10,243 bases of DNA from Frankiaceae bacterium. GTDB lineage: Bacteria; Actinomycetota; Actinomycetes; Mycobacteriales; SCTD01. This document shows, in pieces, positions 1 through 6,335 of the stretch (positions within the stretch are counted from its first letter, which is position 1; the number at the start of each line of letters is the position of its first letter). A program made the translations under genes and the position numbers. The stretch covers positions 1-10,243 of the forward strand of contig CANKBT010000091.1 in NCBI GenBank assembly GCA_947479995.1, in the 5' to 3' direction. The notes beneath the pieces are model-generated. The model made no database searches. It saw only the letters and a list, made by a program, of their open reading frames with translations, and had not been told where the DNA came from.

Positions 1-170
1 AGGAGCAGCTGCGCGAGACCGGCGAGCTCGAGGGCTTCCTGCAGATGTCGCCCGACGGCTTCTCCGGCACGGTGCGGCTGCTCGTCGACCGGCCGGTGCC
101 GCAGCTGCAGGCCTGGGCCGCCGACCACCTGCCCGCCGGCGCGCTGCAGCTGGAGCAGGTCGAGGCCTGA
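1..170 (+). CDS. C-terminal end of an unrecognised protein (partial)
   Basis: This is an open frame entering from the left edge, with the first full codon at 3 and a TGA stop at 168-170. It gives 55 residues. The tail is charged and then amphipathic: an acidic helix-like start (EQLRETGELEGF), a short strand-like segment (GTVRLLVDRPV), then an Ala/Leu-rich stretch ending in LEQVEA. It has no cysteines, membrane segment or catalytic motif. Codons have the same strong GC third-position bias as the confirmed genes, so I believe the frame is real. I do not recognise the family from so short a piece, and the rest lies outside the window. The gene converges on the ABC exporter gene, with 33 bases and a hairpin between the two stop codons. 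Confidence 0.6.
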   Translation, partial: EQLRETGELEGFLQMSPDGFSGTVRLLVDRPVPQLQAWAADHLPAGALQLEQVEA

Positions 171-198
171 CCGCCCCGCTGTCGTGGTCCTGGGGCGG
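171..198. terminator. GC hairpin between convergent genes, likely bidirectional terminator
   Basis: CCGCCCC at 171-177 is perfectly complementary to GGGGCGG at 192-198, leaving a 14-base loop. The hairpin starts directly after the TGA at 168-170 and ends five bases before the stop codon of the leftward exporter gene. It therefore fills the convergent gap and could serve transcripts from either side. No T-run follows in either direction, as is common for actinobacterial terminators. The structure is seen in the sequence; its function is inferred. Confidence 0.55.
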
Positions 199-203
199 CG
201 ACC

Positions 204-2117
204 TCAGTCGACGGCGGCGGCCGGCACCTGCTGCTGCTGGGGCGCGAACTGCGTGCGGTACAGCTCGGCGTAGAGGCCACCGCGGGCGAGCAGCTCCTCG
301 TGCCGGCCGCGCTCGGCGACCCGGCCGTCATCGAGCACGAGGATCTGGTCGGCGTCGCGGACGGTCGACAGCCGGTGGGCGATGACCAGCGAGGTGCGGC
401 CCTGCAGCGCGGTCGACAGGGCCTGCTGCACGGCGTGCTCGGACTCGCTGTCGAGGTGGGCGGTCGCCTCGTCGAGGACGACGACGCCCGGCGCCTTGAG
501 CAGCAGGCGGGCGATGGCGATGCGCTGCTTCTCGCCGCCGGAGAGCCGGTAGCCGCGGTCGCCCACGACGGTGTCGAGCTGGTCGGGCAGGCCGCGCACG
601 AGGGCGCCGACCTGCGCGGCGTCGAGGGCGCCCCAGAGCCGCTCGTCGGTGGCGTCCGGGGCGGCGTAGAGCAGGTTGGCGCGGATCGTGTCGTGGAACA
701 GGTGGGCGTCCTGCGTGACGACGCCGACGGTGTCGCGCAGCGACTGCAGCGTCACGTCGCGCACGTCGCGACCGGCGATGCGGACGGCTCCCCCGCGCAC
801 GTCGTACATGCGGGTGACCAGCTGGCTGATCGTCGTCTTGCCGGCGCCGGAGGGGCCGACCAGGGCGACGAGCTGGCCCGGCTCGGCGCGGAACGAGACG
901 CCGTGCAGGACGGTCTGCGGGAGCGAGGCGTCGAGCGTGGCGACCGACTCCAGCGACGCCAGCGACACCTCGGAGGCCGAGGGGTAGCTGAAGACGACGT
1001 CGTCGAGCTCGACGGCGGCGGCGCCCCGCGGCAGCTCCTCGGCGCCCGGCTTCTCGGCCACCATCGGCTCGAGGTCGAGCACCTCGAAGACCCGCTCGAA
1101 GCTCACGAGGGCCGTCATGACGTCGACGCGGACGTTGGACAGCGCGGTGAGCGGGCCGTACAGCCGGGTGAGGTAGGCCGCGAGGGCGACGACGGTGCCG
1201 ACCTGCAGCGAGCCGTTGGCCGCCAGCGTGCCGCCGACGCCGTAGACGAGGGCGGTGGCGAGCGCGGCGACGGTGGTGAGCGAGACGAAGAAGACCCGGC
1301 CGTACATCGCCGAGGTGATGCCGATGTCGCGCACGCGGCCGGCGCGCTGGGCGAAGGCCTCCTCCTCGGCGCCGGGGCGGCCGAAGAGCTTGACGAGCAG
1401 CGCGCCCGAGACGTTGAAGCGCTCGGTCATCGTGGTGTTCATCTCGGCGTTGAGCGCGTAGCTCTCGCGGGTGAGCTCCTGCAGCTTGGCGCCGACCAGC
1501 CGGGCCGGGACGACGAACAGCGGCAGCAGCACGAGCGACAGCAGGGTGATCTGCCACGACAGCACGAGCATCGCGGCGAGCGTGAGCACGACGCCGATGA
1601 CGTTGCTGACGACGCCCGACAGCGTGCCGGTGAAGGCCTGCTGCGCGCCGAGCACGTCGTTGTTGAGCCGGGTGATGAGCGCGCCGGTCTGCGTGCGGGT
1701 GAAGAACGCCAGCGGCATGCGGAGCACGTGGCCGTAGACCTGGCTGCGCAGGTCGTAGATGAGCCCCTCGCCGATCCGCGCGGAGTACCACCGGTTGACC
1801 AGCTGCAGCACCGCGTCGAACAGCGCGAGGCCGGCGACGAGCACCGCGAGGCCGACGACCAGCCCGGGGCGCCCGGTCTCGGGCGGGTTCGTGCCGATGC
1901 CCTCGTCGATGATCATCTTGAAGATCAGCGGGTTGGCGACCGCCGCCACCGCCGCGACGACGATGACGAGCAGGAAGCCCAGGAGCTGGCGGCGGTAGGG
2001 CGCCGCGAAGCGGATGATGCGGCGCCAGGTGCCGGGCGCGAGCTTCTGCTTGGCGACGTCGCGGTCGCGCTGGAACGAGCGCATGGTCGCCCACGGCATG
2101 CCTGCGCCTGGACCCAT
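204..2117 (-). CDS. ABC exporter half-transporter, fused membrane domain and ATPase
   Basis: A 637-residue type I (ABCB-like) exporter subunit, expected to act as a homodimer or heterodimer in the cytoplasmic membrane and move an unknown substrate outward with ATP. The membrane domain spans about residues 45-330, with hydrophobic segments near 45-65, 85-105, 165-205 and 275-315. The ATPase domain follows from about 368: Walker A GPSGAGKT 421-428, Q-loop Gln469, signature LSGGEKQ 525-531, Walker B VVVLDE 545-550 and switch His581. All catalytic residues are present, so it should be active. A spacer of about 20 residues (381-400) separates the FSYP strand from the rest of the first ATPase sheet; I recall similar spacers in actinobacterial homologues. 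The ATG at 2117 has an excellent ribosome site, GGAGGAG at 2130-2124, six bases away. That site overlaps the stop of the upstream acyl-CoA dehydrogenase gene, so the two are probably translationally coupled. The substrate cannot be read from the sequence. Confidence 0.95.
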   Translation of the reverse strand: MGPGAGMPWATMRSFQRDRDVAKQKLAPGTWRRIIRFAAPYRRQLLGFLLVIVVAAVAAVANPLIFKMIIDEGIGTNPPETGRPGLVVGLAVLVAGLALFDAVLQLVNRWYSARIGEGLIYDLRSQVYGHVLRMPLAFFTRTQTGALITRLNNDVLGAQQAFTGTLSGVVSNVIGVVLTLAAMLVLSWQITLLSLVLLPLFVVPARLVGAKLQELTRESYALNAEMNTTMTERFNVSGALLVKLFGRPGAEEEAFAQRAGRVRDIGITSAMYGRVFFVSLTTVAALATALVYGVGGTLAANGSLQVGTVVALAAYLTRLYGPLTALSNVRVDVMTALVSFERVFEVLDLEPMVAEKPGAEELPRGAAAVELDDVVFSYPSASEVSLASLESVATLDASLPQTVLHGVSFRAEPGQLVALVGPSGAGKTTISQLVTRMYDVRGGAVRIAGRDVRDVTLQSLRDTVGVVTQDAHLFHDTIRANLLYAAPDATDERLWGALDAAQVGALVRGLPDQLDTVVGDRGYRLSGGEKQRIAIARLLLKAPGVVVLDEATAHLDSESEHAVQQALSTALQGRTSLVIAHRLSTVRDADQILVLDDGRVAERGRHEELLARGGLYAELYRTQFAPQQQQVPAAAVD

Positions 2118-2123
2118 GCGGTG

Positions 2124-2130
2124 CTCCTCC
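2124..2130 (-). promoter_or_regulatory. Ribosome binding site overlapping the upstream stop codon
   Basis: Read on the minus strand, 2132-2115 runs TAG-GAGGAG-CACCGC-ATG. The strong Shine-Dalgarno sequence GGAGGAG begins on the last base of the acyl-CoA dehydrogenase TAG. It lies six bases before the exporter ATG at 2117. This fixes the exporter start in preference to the internal ATGs at 2099 and 2084, and suggests that ribosomes finishing the first gene re-initiate on the second. Confidence 0.8.
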
Positions 2131-3284
2131 TAGAAGGCGGAGATCCCCGTCAGCGCGCGGCCGATGATCAGCTGCTGGATCTGCGAGGTGCCCTCGTACA
2201 GGGTGGTAACCCGTGCGTCGCGCAGGTACTTCCCCGCGGCGTACTCGTCGACGTACCCGTAGCCGCCGTGCGCCTGCACGCAGTTGTTGGCCGCGCGGAC
2301 CGACGCCTCGCTGGCGTAGTACTTCGCCTTGCTGGCCGCCAGCGAGTAGTCCTCGCCGCGGGTCTTGAGGTCGGCCACCCGCCAGGTGAGCAGGCGGGCG
2401 CAGTCGACCTCGACGGCCGTGTCGGCGATGAGGGCCTGCACGAGCTGGTGGCCCGCGACCGCCTTGCCGAACTGCACGCGGTCCTTGGTGTACGCCACCA
2501 TCGTGTCGAGCGCCGCCTGCGCCAGGCCGGTGCACGAGGCGCCGAGCGACATGCGGCCGTCGTTGAGGGCCGTGAGGGCGACCCGGATGCCCTTGCCCTC
2601 CTCGCCGCCGAGCAGGGCCTCGGGGCCGACCTTGACGTCGCGCAGCACCAGCTCGGCGGTGTCGCAGGAGCGCAGGCCGAGCTTGCCGTGGATCGGGCGG
2701 GCCTCGAAGCCCTCGCTGTCGTTCGGCACGAGGAAGGCGCTGACGCCCTTGGCGCCCGGGCCGCCGGTGCGGGCCATGAACAGCGTGACGCCGGCGATGG
2801 TGCCGTTGGTGATGAAGATCTTGTTGCCGTTGAGCAGGTAGCCGCCGTCGGGCTGCTTCACCGCCGTGGCCTGCAGGTCCGCCGGGTTGCTGCCGTGGTC
2901 GGGCTCGGTGAGCCCGAAGCAGCCCAGCACCTCGCCGGTGGCCATCCGCGGGAGCCACTGCGCCTTCTGCTCCTCGGTGCCCCAGCGCTCGATCGAGCCG
3001 GCGACCAGGCCGAGGTGCACGCTGACGATCGAGCGCACGTTGGCGTCGCCGCGGCCGAGCTCCTCGATGAACAGGACGTACGACAGCGGGTCGCCCCCGC
3101 CGCCGCCGTGCTCCTCGGGGATGGACAGCCCGATGAAGCCGGTCTGGCGCAGGCCGTCGAGCGCCTCCTGCGGGAAGCGCTCCTCGCGGTCGTTGACGAG
3201 CGCGGGCGGGGCGACGACGTCGTCGACCCACTCGCGCACGGCCTTGCGAACGGCGTCCTGCTCGGCGCTGAGCGTGAGGTCCAT
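2130..3284 (-). CDS. Acyl-CoA dehydrogenase, FAD-dependent, glutaryl-CoA-dehydrogenase-like features
   Basis: A 384-residue flavoprotein of the acyl-CoA dehydrogenase family, full length for the group. It should form the alpha,beta double bond of an acyl-CoA and pass electrons to ETF. N-terminal helical domain about 1-115; middle beta domain with the signature CFGLTEPDHGSN at 122-133 and the flavin-side segment KIFITNG at 155-161; C-terminal helical domain with RVQFGK at 269-274, the second signature around QAHGGYGY 337-344, and catalytic Glu364 in YEGT. Arg84-Ser85 (NVRSIVSV) aligns with the Arg-Ser pair that holds the distal carboxylate in glutaryl-CoA dehydrogenase, and the C-terminus (GRALTGISAF) also resembles that enzyme. 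The Glu three residues from the start of that motif (Glu87 in mature human numbering) is Gly here. The exact substrate is therefore open. The start ATG at 3284 has only a weak GGGG ribosome site, yet MDLTLSAEQ is a usual family N-terminus. The gene lies 55 bp after the HTH gene and is coupled to the exporter. Confidence 0.95.
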   Translation of the reverse strand: MDLTLSAEQDAVRKAVREWVDDVVAPPALVNDREERFPQEALDGLRQTGFIGLSIPEEHGGGGGDPLSYVLFIEELGRGDANVRSIVSVHLGLVAGSIERWGTEEQKAQWLPRMATGEVLGCFGLTEPDHGSNPADLQATAVKQPDGGYLLNGNKIFITNGTIAGVTLFMARTGGPGAKGVSAFLVPNDSEGFEARPIHGKLGLRSCDTAELVLRDVKVGPEALLGGEEGKGIRVALTALNDGRMSLGASCTGLAQAALDTMVAYTKDRVQFGKAVAGHQLVQALIADTAVEVDCARLLTWRVADLKTRGEDYSLAASKAKYYASEASVRAANNCVQAHGGYGYVDEYAAGKYLRDARVTTLYEGTSQIQQLIIGRALTGISAF

Positions 3285-3339
3285 GCCCCGATGGTGCCCC
3301 AGGTCACGTCGCCTGACGCGGCGAGGGGCGGGGTGCGGC
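3285..3339 (-). other. Short gap between HTH gene and acyl-CoA dehydrogenase gene
   Basis: Fifty-five non-coding bases. The only structure I see is a small hairpin, TCGCC (3309-3313) pairing with GGCGA (3320-3324) around a 6-base loop. It is too short for a confident terminator. No convincing -10 or -35 pair for the dehydrogenase gene is visible here, so read-through from the HTH gene's promoter is plausible. Confidence 0.3.
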
Positions 3340-3564
3340 CTAGCTGGCCTTCTTGCGCGTGGCCCCGCCGCGTCCGCGCAGGCTGGTGCCGGACTCGCTG
3401 AGGATGCGGTGCACGAAGCCGTACGAGCGGCCGGAGCTCTCCGCCAGCGCGCGGATGCTCTCGCCGCCGTCGTAGCGCTTCTTCAGGTCGGCCGCCAGGG
3501 AGTCGCGCTCGCCGCCGGTGACCCTGCTGCCCTTGACGGCCGCGATGCCCTTCTTGTCTGCCAC
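3340..3564 (-). CDS. Small helix-turn-helix DNA-binding protein (74 aa)
   Basis: A 74-residue basic protein. A lysine-rich start (MADKKG) leads to the conserved-looking segment KGSRVTGGERDSLAADLKKRY (about 11-31). A helix-turn-helix follows at about 36-59, SIRALAESSGRSYGFVHRIL being its core, and the protein ends in a basic RGRGGATRKK tail (63-72). This layout matches a small HTH family that I know to be widespread in actinobacteria, whose members are usually annotated only as helix-turn-helix domain proteins. There is no ligand or dimerisation domain, so it probably binds DNA as a small nucleoid-type or specialised regulator. The start is GTG at 3564, preceded by GAGAGGG at 3577-3571 with a 6-base spacer. 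It is the first gene of the leftward block and is divergent from the iron importer operon across 153 bp. Its targets are unknown. Confidence 0.88.
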   Translation of the reverse strand: MADKKGIAAVKGSRVTGGERDSLAADLKKRYDGGESIRALAESSGRSYGFVHRILSESGTSLRGRGGATRKKAS

Positions 3565-3610
3565 GTCGCACCCTCTCGATGTCCTGCTCGTCCTGCGGCT
3601 CGGAGCGCGC

Positions 3611-3634
3611 CGCGGTGATCAGTGGCGTACCGCG
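3611..3634. promoter_or_regulatory. Inverted repeat upstream of the HTH gene, possible operator
   Basis: CGCGGT at 3611-3616 and ACCGCG at 3629-3634 are perfect inverted repeats around a 12-base centre that itself begins with the palindrome TGATCA (3616-3621). The element lies 47-70 bases upstream of the HTH start codon. It could be an operator for autoregulation or a leader hairpin. The repeat is seen; the role is a guess, and a 6-bp arm can occur by chance in such GC-rich DNA. Confidence 0.3.
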
Positions 3635-3674
3635 CCCACGACGGCTCGAACCCCGCGCCGCCACTCGGCTGGAC

Positions 3675-3693
3675 GTTGGTTAGGCTGCCTTCA
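3675..3693 (+). promoter_or_regulatory. IdeR/DmdR-like iron box over the importer promoter
   Basis: The 19-base site GTTGGTTAGGCTGCCTTCA matches 13 of 19 positions of the DtxR/IdeR/DmdR iron-box consensus (TTAGGTTAGGCTAACCTAA). This includes an unbroken nine-base core GGTTAGGCT at 3678-3686. The right half is the weaker one. A second, overlapping partial match starts at 3680 (TTAGG ... TCACC); overlapping registers fit the known binding of two regulator dimers. The box sits directly on the -10 element of an iron-uptake operon, where Fe(II)-loaded repressor would block transcription. The match was scored by eye. Confidence 0.65.
3681..3686 (+). promoter_or_regulatory. -10 element TAGGCT of the iron importer operon
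   Basis: TAGGCT fits the actinobacterial TAnnnT -10 pattern and is embedded in the iron box. Transcription would start near 3693-3695, giving a leader of about 24 bases before the ATG at 3718. No recognisable -35 lies 16-18 bases upstream (around 3658-3663), so basal activity may be low or assisted. Confidence 0.5.
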
Positions 3694-3700
3694 CCCCGAC

Positions 3701-3713
3701 GAGAGGCGCTCTC
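3701..3713 (+). promoter_or_regulatory. Ribosome site of the binding-protein gene inside a small hairpin
   Basis: GAGAGG at 3701-3706 is the only Shine-Dalgarno-like sequence before the ATG at 3718, 11 bases away. Its GAGAG pairs with CTCTC at 3709-3713 around a 3-base loop, so the site may be partly masked. The pairing is seen; any regulatory effect is inference. Confidence 0.35.
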
Positions 3714-3717
3714 CCCC

Positions 3718-4746
3718 ATGCGTGCACGTCCCCTGTCCCGCGTGCTGACGACGGCGCTGGTCACGGCCCTGCTGGCCACGACGGCCGCCGGCTGCGGCGA
3801 CGACGAGGACGAGGGCCTGGTCGTCTACACCGGGCGCAACGAGAACCTCATCGAGCCGCTGTTCGAGCGCTTCACCGAGGAGACCGGCATCGAGGTGACG
3901 GCGCGCTACGCCACCAGCTCCGCGCTCGCCGCGCAGCTGCTGGAGGAGGGCAGCAGCACGCCGGCCGACGTCTTCCTGTCGCAGGACGCCGGGGCGCTCG
4001 GCGCGCTCCAGGACGCCGGCGCGCTCGTGCCGCTCGCACCCGAGGAGCTCGACCGGGTGCCCGCGCAGTACCGCTCGTCCGAGGGCGCGTGGGTCGGCGT
4101 CACCGGCCGCGCCCGCGTGCTCGTCTACGACAGCGCGGGCGTCGACGCCGCGACCCTGCCGACGGGCATCGACGGCCTGCTCGCCCCCGAGTACCGCGGC
4201 CGGATCGGCTACGCGCCGTCCAACGCCTCCTGGCAGGCGTTCGTCACCGCGCTGCGGGTCACCCGCGGCGAGGACGGCGCGCGCTCGTGGCTCGAGGGCT
4301 TCAAGGCCAACGCGCCGCAGGCCTTCGACAACAACGTGCTCATCCTCGACGCCGTCGACCGCGGCGAGCTCGACCTCGGCCTCATCAACCACTACTACGT
4401 GTACGAGAAGGCCGCGGCGACCGAGGGCGGCCTCGACGCGCTCAACGCCGAGATCCACCGCTTCGCGCCCGGCGACGCCGGTAACCTCGTCAACGTCACC
4501 GGCGTCGGCGTGCTGCAGGGCAAGGCCGACGAGCGCACGGCGCGGCTCGTCGACTTCCTGCTCGGCGAGGAGGCGCAGACCTACTTCGCCGAGGTCAACA
4601 AGGAGTACCCGCTCATCGCGGGCGTGCAGCCCGACGTGCCGGGCCTGCCGGCGCTCGCCGACCTGCAGGGCCCCGACGTCGACCTGTCGCAGCTCGACAC
4701 GCTGGAGCAGACGCTCGCGCTGCTCGAGGAGGTCGGGCTCACCTGA
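3718..4746 (+). CDS. Ferric iron ABC transporter substrate-binding lipoprotein (FutA/FbpA type)
   Basis: A 342-residue extracytoplasmic Fe(III)-binding protein that delivers iron to the permease encoded next. Residues 1-25 form a lipoprotein signal: RARPLSR, a hydrophobic stretch 9-24, then the lipobox-like AAGC with Cys26 as the lipid anchor. The mature protein begins with acidic DDEDE, then VVYTGRNENLIEP (35-47), the typical first strand of FutA/FbpA proteins. Other family segments are PADVFLSQD 82-90, SNASWQAFVTALR 168-180 and GLINHYY 221-227. Tyr226-Tyr227 correspond to the paired tyrosines that coordinate ferric iron in the family, and Tyr37 is a further candidate ligand. The ATG at 3718 is chosen because the open frame further upstream (to 3622) runs through the promoter and iron box and would place 32 non-signal residues before MRARP. 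The gene ends in a 4-base overlap with the permease gene. Thiamine or another anion is a less likely substrate given the tyrosine pair and iron box. Confidence 0.93.
   Translation: MRARPLSRVLTTALVTALLATTAAGCGDDEDEGLVVYTGRNENLIEPLFERFTEETGIEVTARYATSSALAAQLLEEGSSTPADVFLSQDAGALGALQDAGALVPLAPEELDRVPAQYRSSEGAWVGVTGRARVLVYDSAGVDAATLPTGIDGLLAPEYRGRIGYAPSNASWQAFVTALRVTRGEDGARSWLEGFKANAPQAFDNNVLILDAVDRGELDLGLINHYYVYEKAAATEGGLDALNAEIHRFAPGDAGNLVNVTGVGVLQGKADERTARLVDFLLGEEAQTYFAEVNKEYPLIAGVQPDVPGLPALADLQGPDVDLSQLDTLEQTLALLEEVGLT
4726..4733 (+). promoter_or_regulatory. Strong ribosome site supporting a CTG start for the permease
   Basis: GAGGAGGT lies inside the last codons of the binding-protein gene and is a near-perfect Shine-Dalgarno sequence. 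It ends nine bases before CTG at 4743, the only codon at the right distance in the permease frame. No comparable site precedes the GTG at 4839. This supports translation from the CTGA overlap. Confidence 0.6.
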
Positions 4747-6335
4747 CCGCGCTGCTCGACGCCCCGGCCCGCCCCGACGACCTCGCGGCGGGCCGTCGGC
4801 GTGCCAGGGGCCGGTCGCAGCGGCCGCCGCTGCTGCTCGTGCTGCCCGCCGTCGCGACGGCCCTGCTCGCCCTGGCGCCGCTGGTCTACCTCGTCGTGCG
4901 GGCGCTCGAGGACGGCGTCGGCACCGCGGCCGGCCTGCTGTGGCGCGAGCGCACCGCCTGGCTGCTGGTGCGCAGCCTGCTGCTCGCGACGGCCGTCACC
5001 GCGGCCTGCCTCGTGCTCGGCGTCGCCCTGGCCTGGCTGACCACCCGCACCCGCCTGCCGGGCCGGCGCGCGTGGGTGGTGGTCGCCGCGCTGCCGCTCG
5101 CCGTGCCGACCTACGTCGCCGCCTTCGCCTGGCTGTCGTTCCTGCCCGGGCTGGCCGGGTCGCGCGGCGTCGGCGCGTTCGTCGTGCTCACCACCTGCTG
5201 CTACCCGTACGTGCTGCTGCCGGTGGCCGCCGCCCTGCGCCGCGCCGACCCGGCCGGCGAGGAGGTCGCCCGCTCGCTCGGGCTCACCGCCTGGCAGGCC
5301 TTCCGCCGGGTCACGCTGCCGCAGCTGCGCCCGGCGCTCGCGGCCGGCGGTCTGCTCGTCGCGCTGTACGTGCTCAGCGACTTCGGGGCGGTGTCGATCA
5401 TGCGCTTCGACGCCTTCACCCGGGTCATCTACAACAGCTACAGCAGCGCCTTCGACCGCACGCCCGCCGCCGTGCTCGGCCTGCTGCTCGTCGCCGTGAC
5501 GCTCGTGCTCGTGTGGCTCGAGGGGCGCAGCCGCGGCCGCGCCGGCTACAGCCGGGTCGGCCAGGGGGGCCCCCGCACCGCGGCGCTCGTGCCGCTCGGC
5601 CGCACCGCGGTGCCCGCGCTGGCGCTCGTCGGCGGCGTCACCGCGGTGAGCCTCGGCGTGCCCGCCGCCGCCCTCGTCTACTGGACCGCGCGTGGTGCCA
5701 GCACCTCGCTCGACGCCGGCGAGCTGCTGCCGGCCGCGCTCACCTCGCTCGGCGTCGCCGCGCTCGGCGCGCTCGTCACGACGCTGCTCGCCGTGCCCGT
5801 CGGCGTGCTGGCCGCGCGCCGCGGCGGCCGGCTGCCGCGCCTGCTCGAGCGCGCGTCCTACCTCGGCCACGCCCTGCCGGGCATCGTCGTCGCCCTGGCC
5901 GTGGTGTTCCTGTCGCTGCGCGTGGTGCCCGCGCTCTACCAGGAGCTGCCGGTGCTCGTGCTGGCGTACGTCGTGCTGTTCCTGCCGCTCGCGGTCGGCG
6001 CGGTGCACGCCTCGGCGGCCCAGTCGCCGCCGGCGCTCGAGGAGGTCGCGCGCAGCGCCGGCTCCTCGCCCGCGGCCGTGCTGCGCCGCGTCACCCTGCC
6101 GCTGGCGGCCCCCGGGATCGGCGCGGGCGCCGTGCTCGTCTTCCTCACCGTGATGAAGGAGCTGCCGGCGACGCTCGTGCTGCGGCCGCTCGGCTACGAC
6201 ACCCTCGCCACCCGGCTGTGGACCGAGACCGGCGTCGCCGACTACGCCGCCGCCGCGCCGTACGCCGCGCTGCTCGTGCTGCTGTCGGCGGTGCCGGCCT
6301 GGGTGCTCACCACGCGCACCGGGGAGCGGTCGTGA
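4743..6335 (+). CDS. Ferric iron ABC transporter permease, two fused membrane domains
   Basis: A cytoplasmic-membrane permease of the FutB/FbpB type, with two binding-protein-dependent transport domains in one chain, so one copy makes the whole channel. Counting from 4743 it has 530 residues and roughly twelve hydrophobic segments. Each half carries the EAA loop that docks the ATPase: EEVARSLG...RRVTLPQLRP at about 173-196 and EEVARSAG...RRVTLPLAAP at about 433-457. Start choice: the first ATG/GTG/TTG in frame is GTG 4839, but that begins inside the first membrane helix and has no ribosome site. The frame is open upstream and encodes a normal cytoplasmic lead with the basic stretch GRRRARGRSQR, back to CTG 4743. 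That CTG overlaps the preceding stop as CTGA, behind GAGGAGGT. I therefore prefer CTG 4743; a cautious annotation would use 4839 (498 aa). It overlaps the ATPase gene by four bases (GTGA). Confidence 0.9.
   Translation: MTALLDAPARPDDLAAGRRRARGRSQRPPLLLVLPAVATALLALAPLVYLVVRALEDGVGTAAGLLWRERTAWLLVRSLLLATAVTAACLVLGVALAWLTTRTRLPGRRAWVVVAALPLAVPTYVAAFAWLSFLPGLAGSRGVGAFVVLTTCCYPYVLLPVAAALRRADPAGEEVARSLGLTAWQAFRRVTLPQLRPALAAGGLLVALYVLSDFGAVSIMRFDAFTRVIYNSYSSAFDRTPAAVLGLLLVAVTLVLVWLEGRSRGRAGYSRVGQGGPRTAALVPLGRTAVPALALVGGVTAVSLGVPAAALVYWTARGASTSLDAGELLPAALTSLGVAALGALVTTLLAVPVGVLAARRGGRLPRLLERASYLGHALPGIVVALAVVFLSLRVVPALYQELPVLVLAYVVLFLPLAVGAVHASAAQSPPALEEVARSAGSSPAAVLRRVTLPLAAPGIGAGAVLVFLTVMKELPATLVLRPLGYDTLATRLWTETGVADYAAAAPYAALLVLLSAVPAWVLTTRTGERS

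Noticed and set aside
328..3231. A long minus-strand frame (967 codons) overlapping the same two genes
   Set aside because: It runs across both genes in another frame and gives an Arg/Ala/Pro-rich translation without motifs. The gene-encoded frames carry all the catalytic residues.
300..3401. A very long open frame on the plus strand (1033 codons) opposite the exporter and dehydrogenase genes
   Set aside because: It is the antisense of two clear genes. The translation is a low-complexity Arg/Gly/Asp/Val mixture with no domain motif. Long spurious frames are expected where third positions are almost always G or C.
3625..3685. tRNA-like words on the minus strand (GGTTCGAGCC resembling a T-arm, AGCCGAGTGGC resembling a D-arm)
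   Set aside because: The two words are only about 15 bases apart, the T-stem does not pair over five bases, and no anticodon arm or acceptor stem can be drawn.
3622..3717. Upstream extension of the iron-binding protein to a start at 3622
   Set aside because: It would translate the iron box, the -10 and the ribosome site, and would bury the lipoprotein signal 32 residues from the N-terminus. ATG 3718 gives a normal signal sequence.
4581..6008. A 475-codon minus-strand frame opposite the permease gene
   Set aside because: Its translation is dominated by Gln, His, Arg and Gly and mirrors the permease codons. It has no recognisable domain.
4940..6331. Open frame extending the ATPase gene upstream through the permease gene
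   Set aside because: The extension is a shadow of the permease, rich in Arg, Ala and Pro. The GTG at 6332, with its ribosome site and GTGA overlap, gives a normal-length ATPase.
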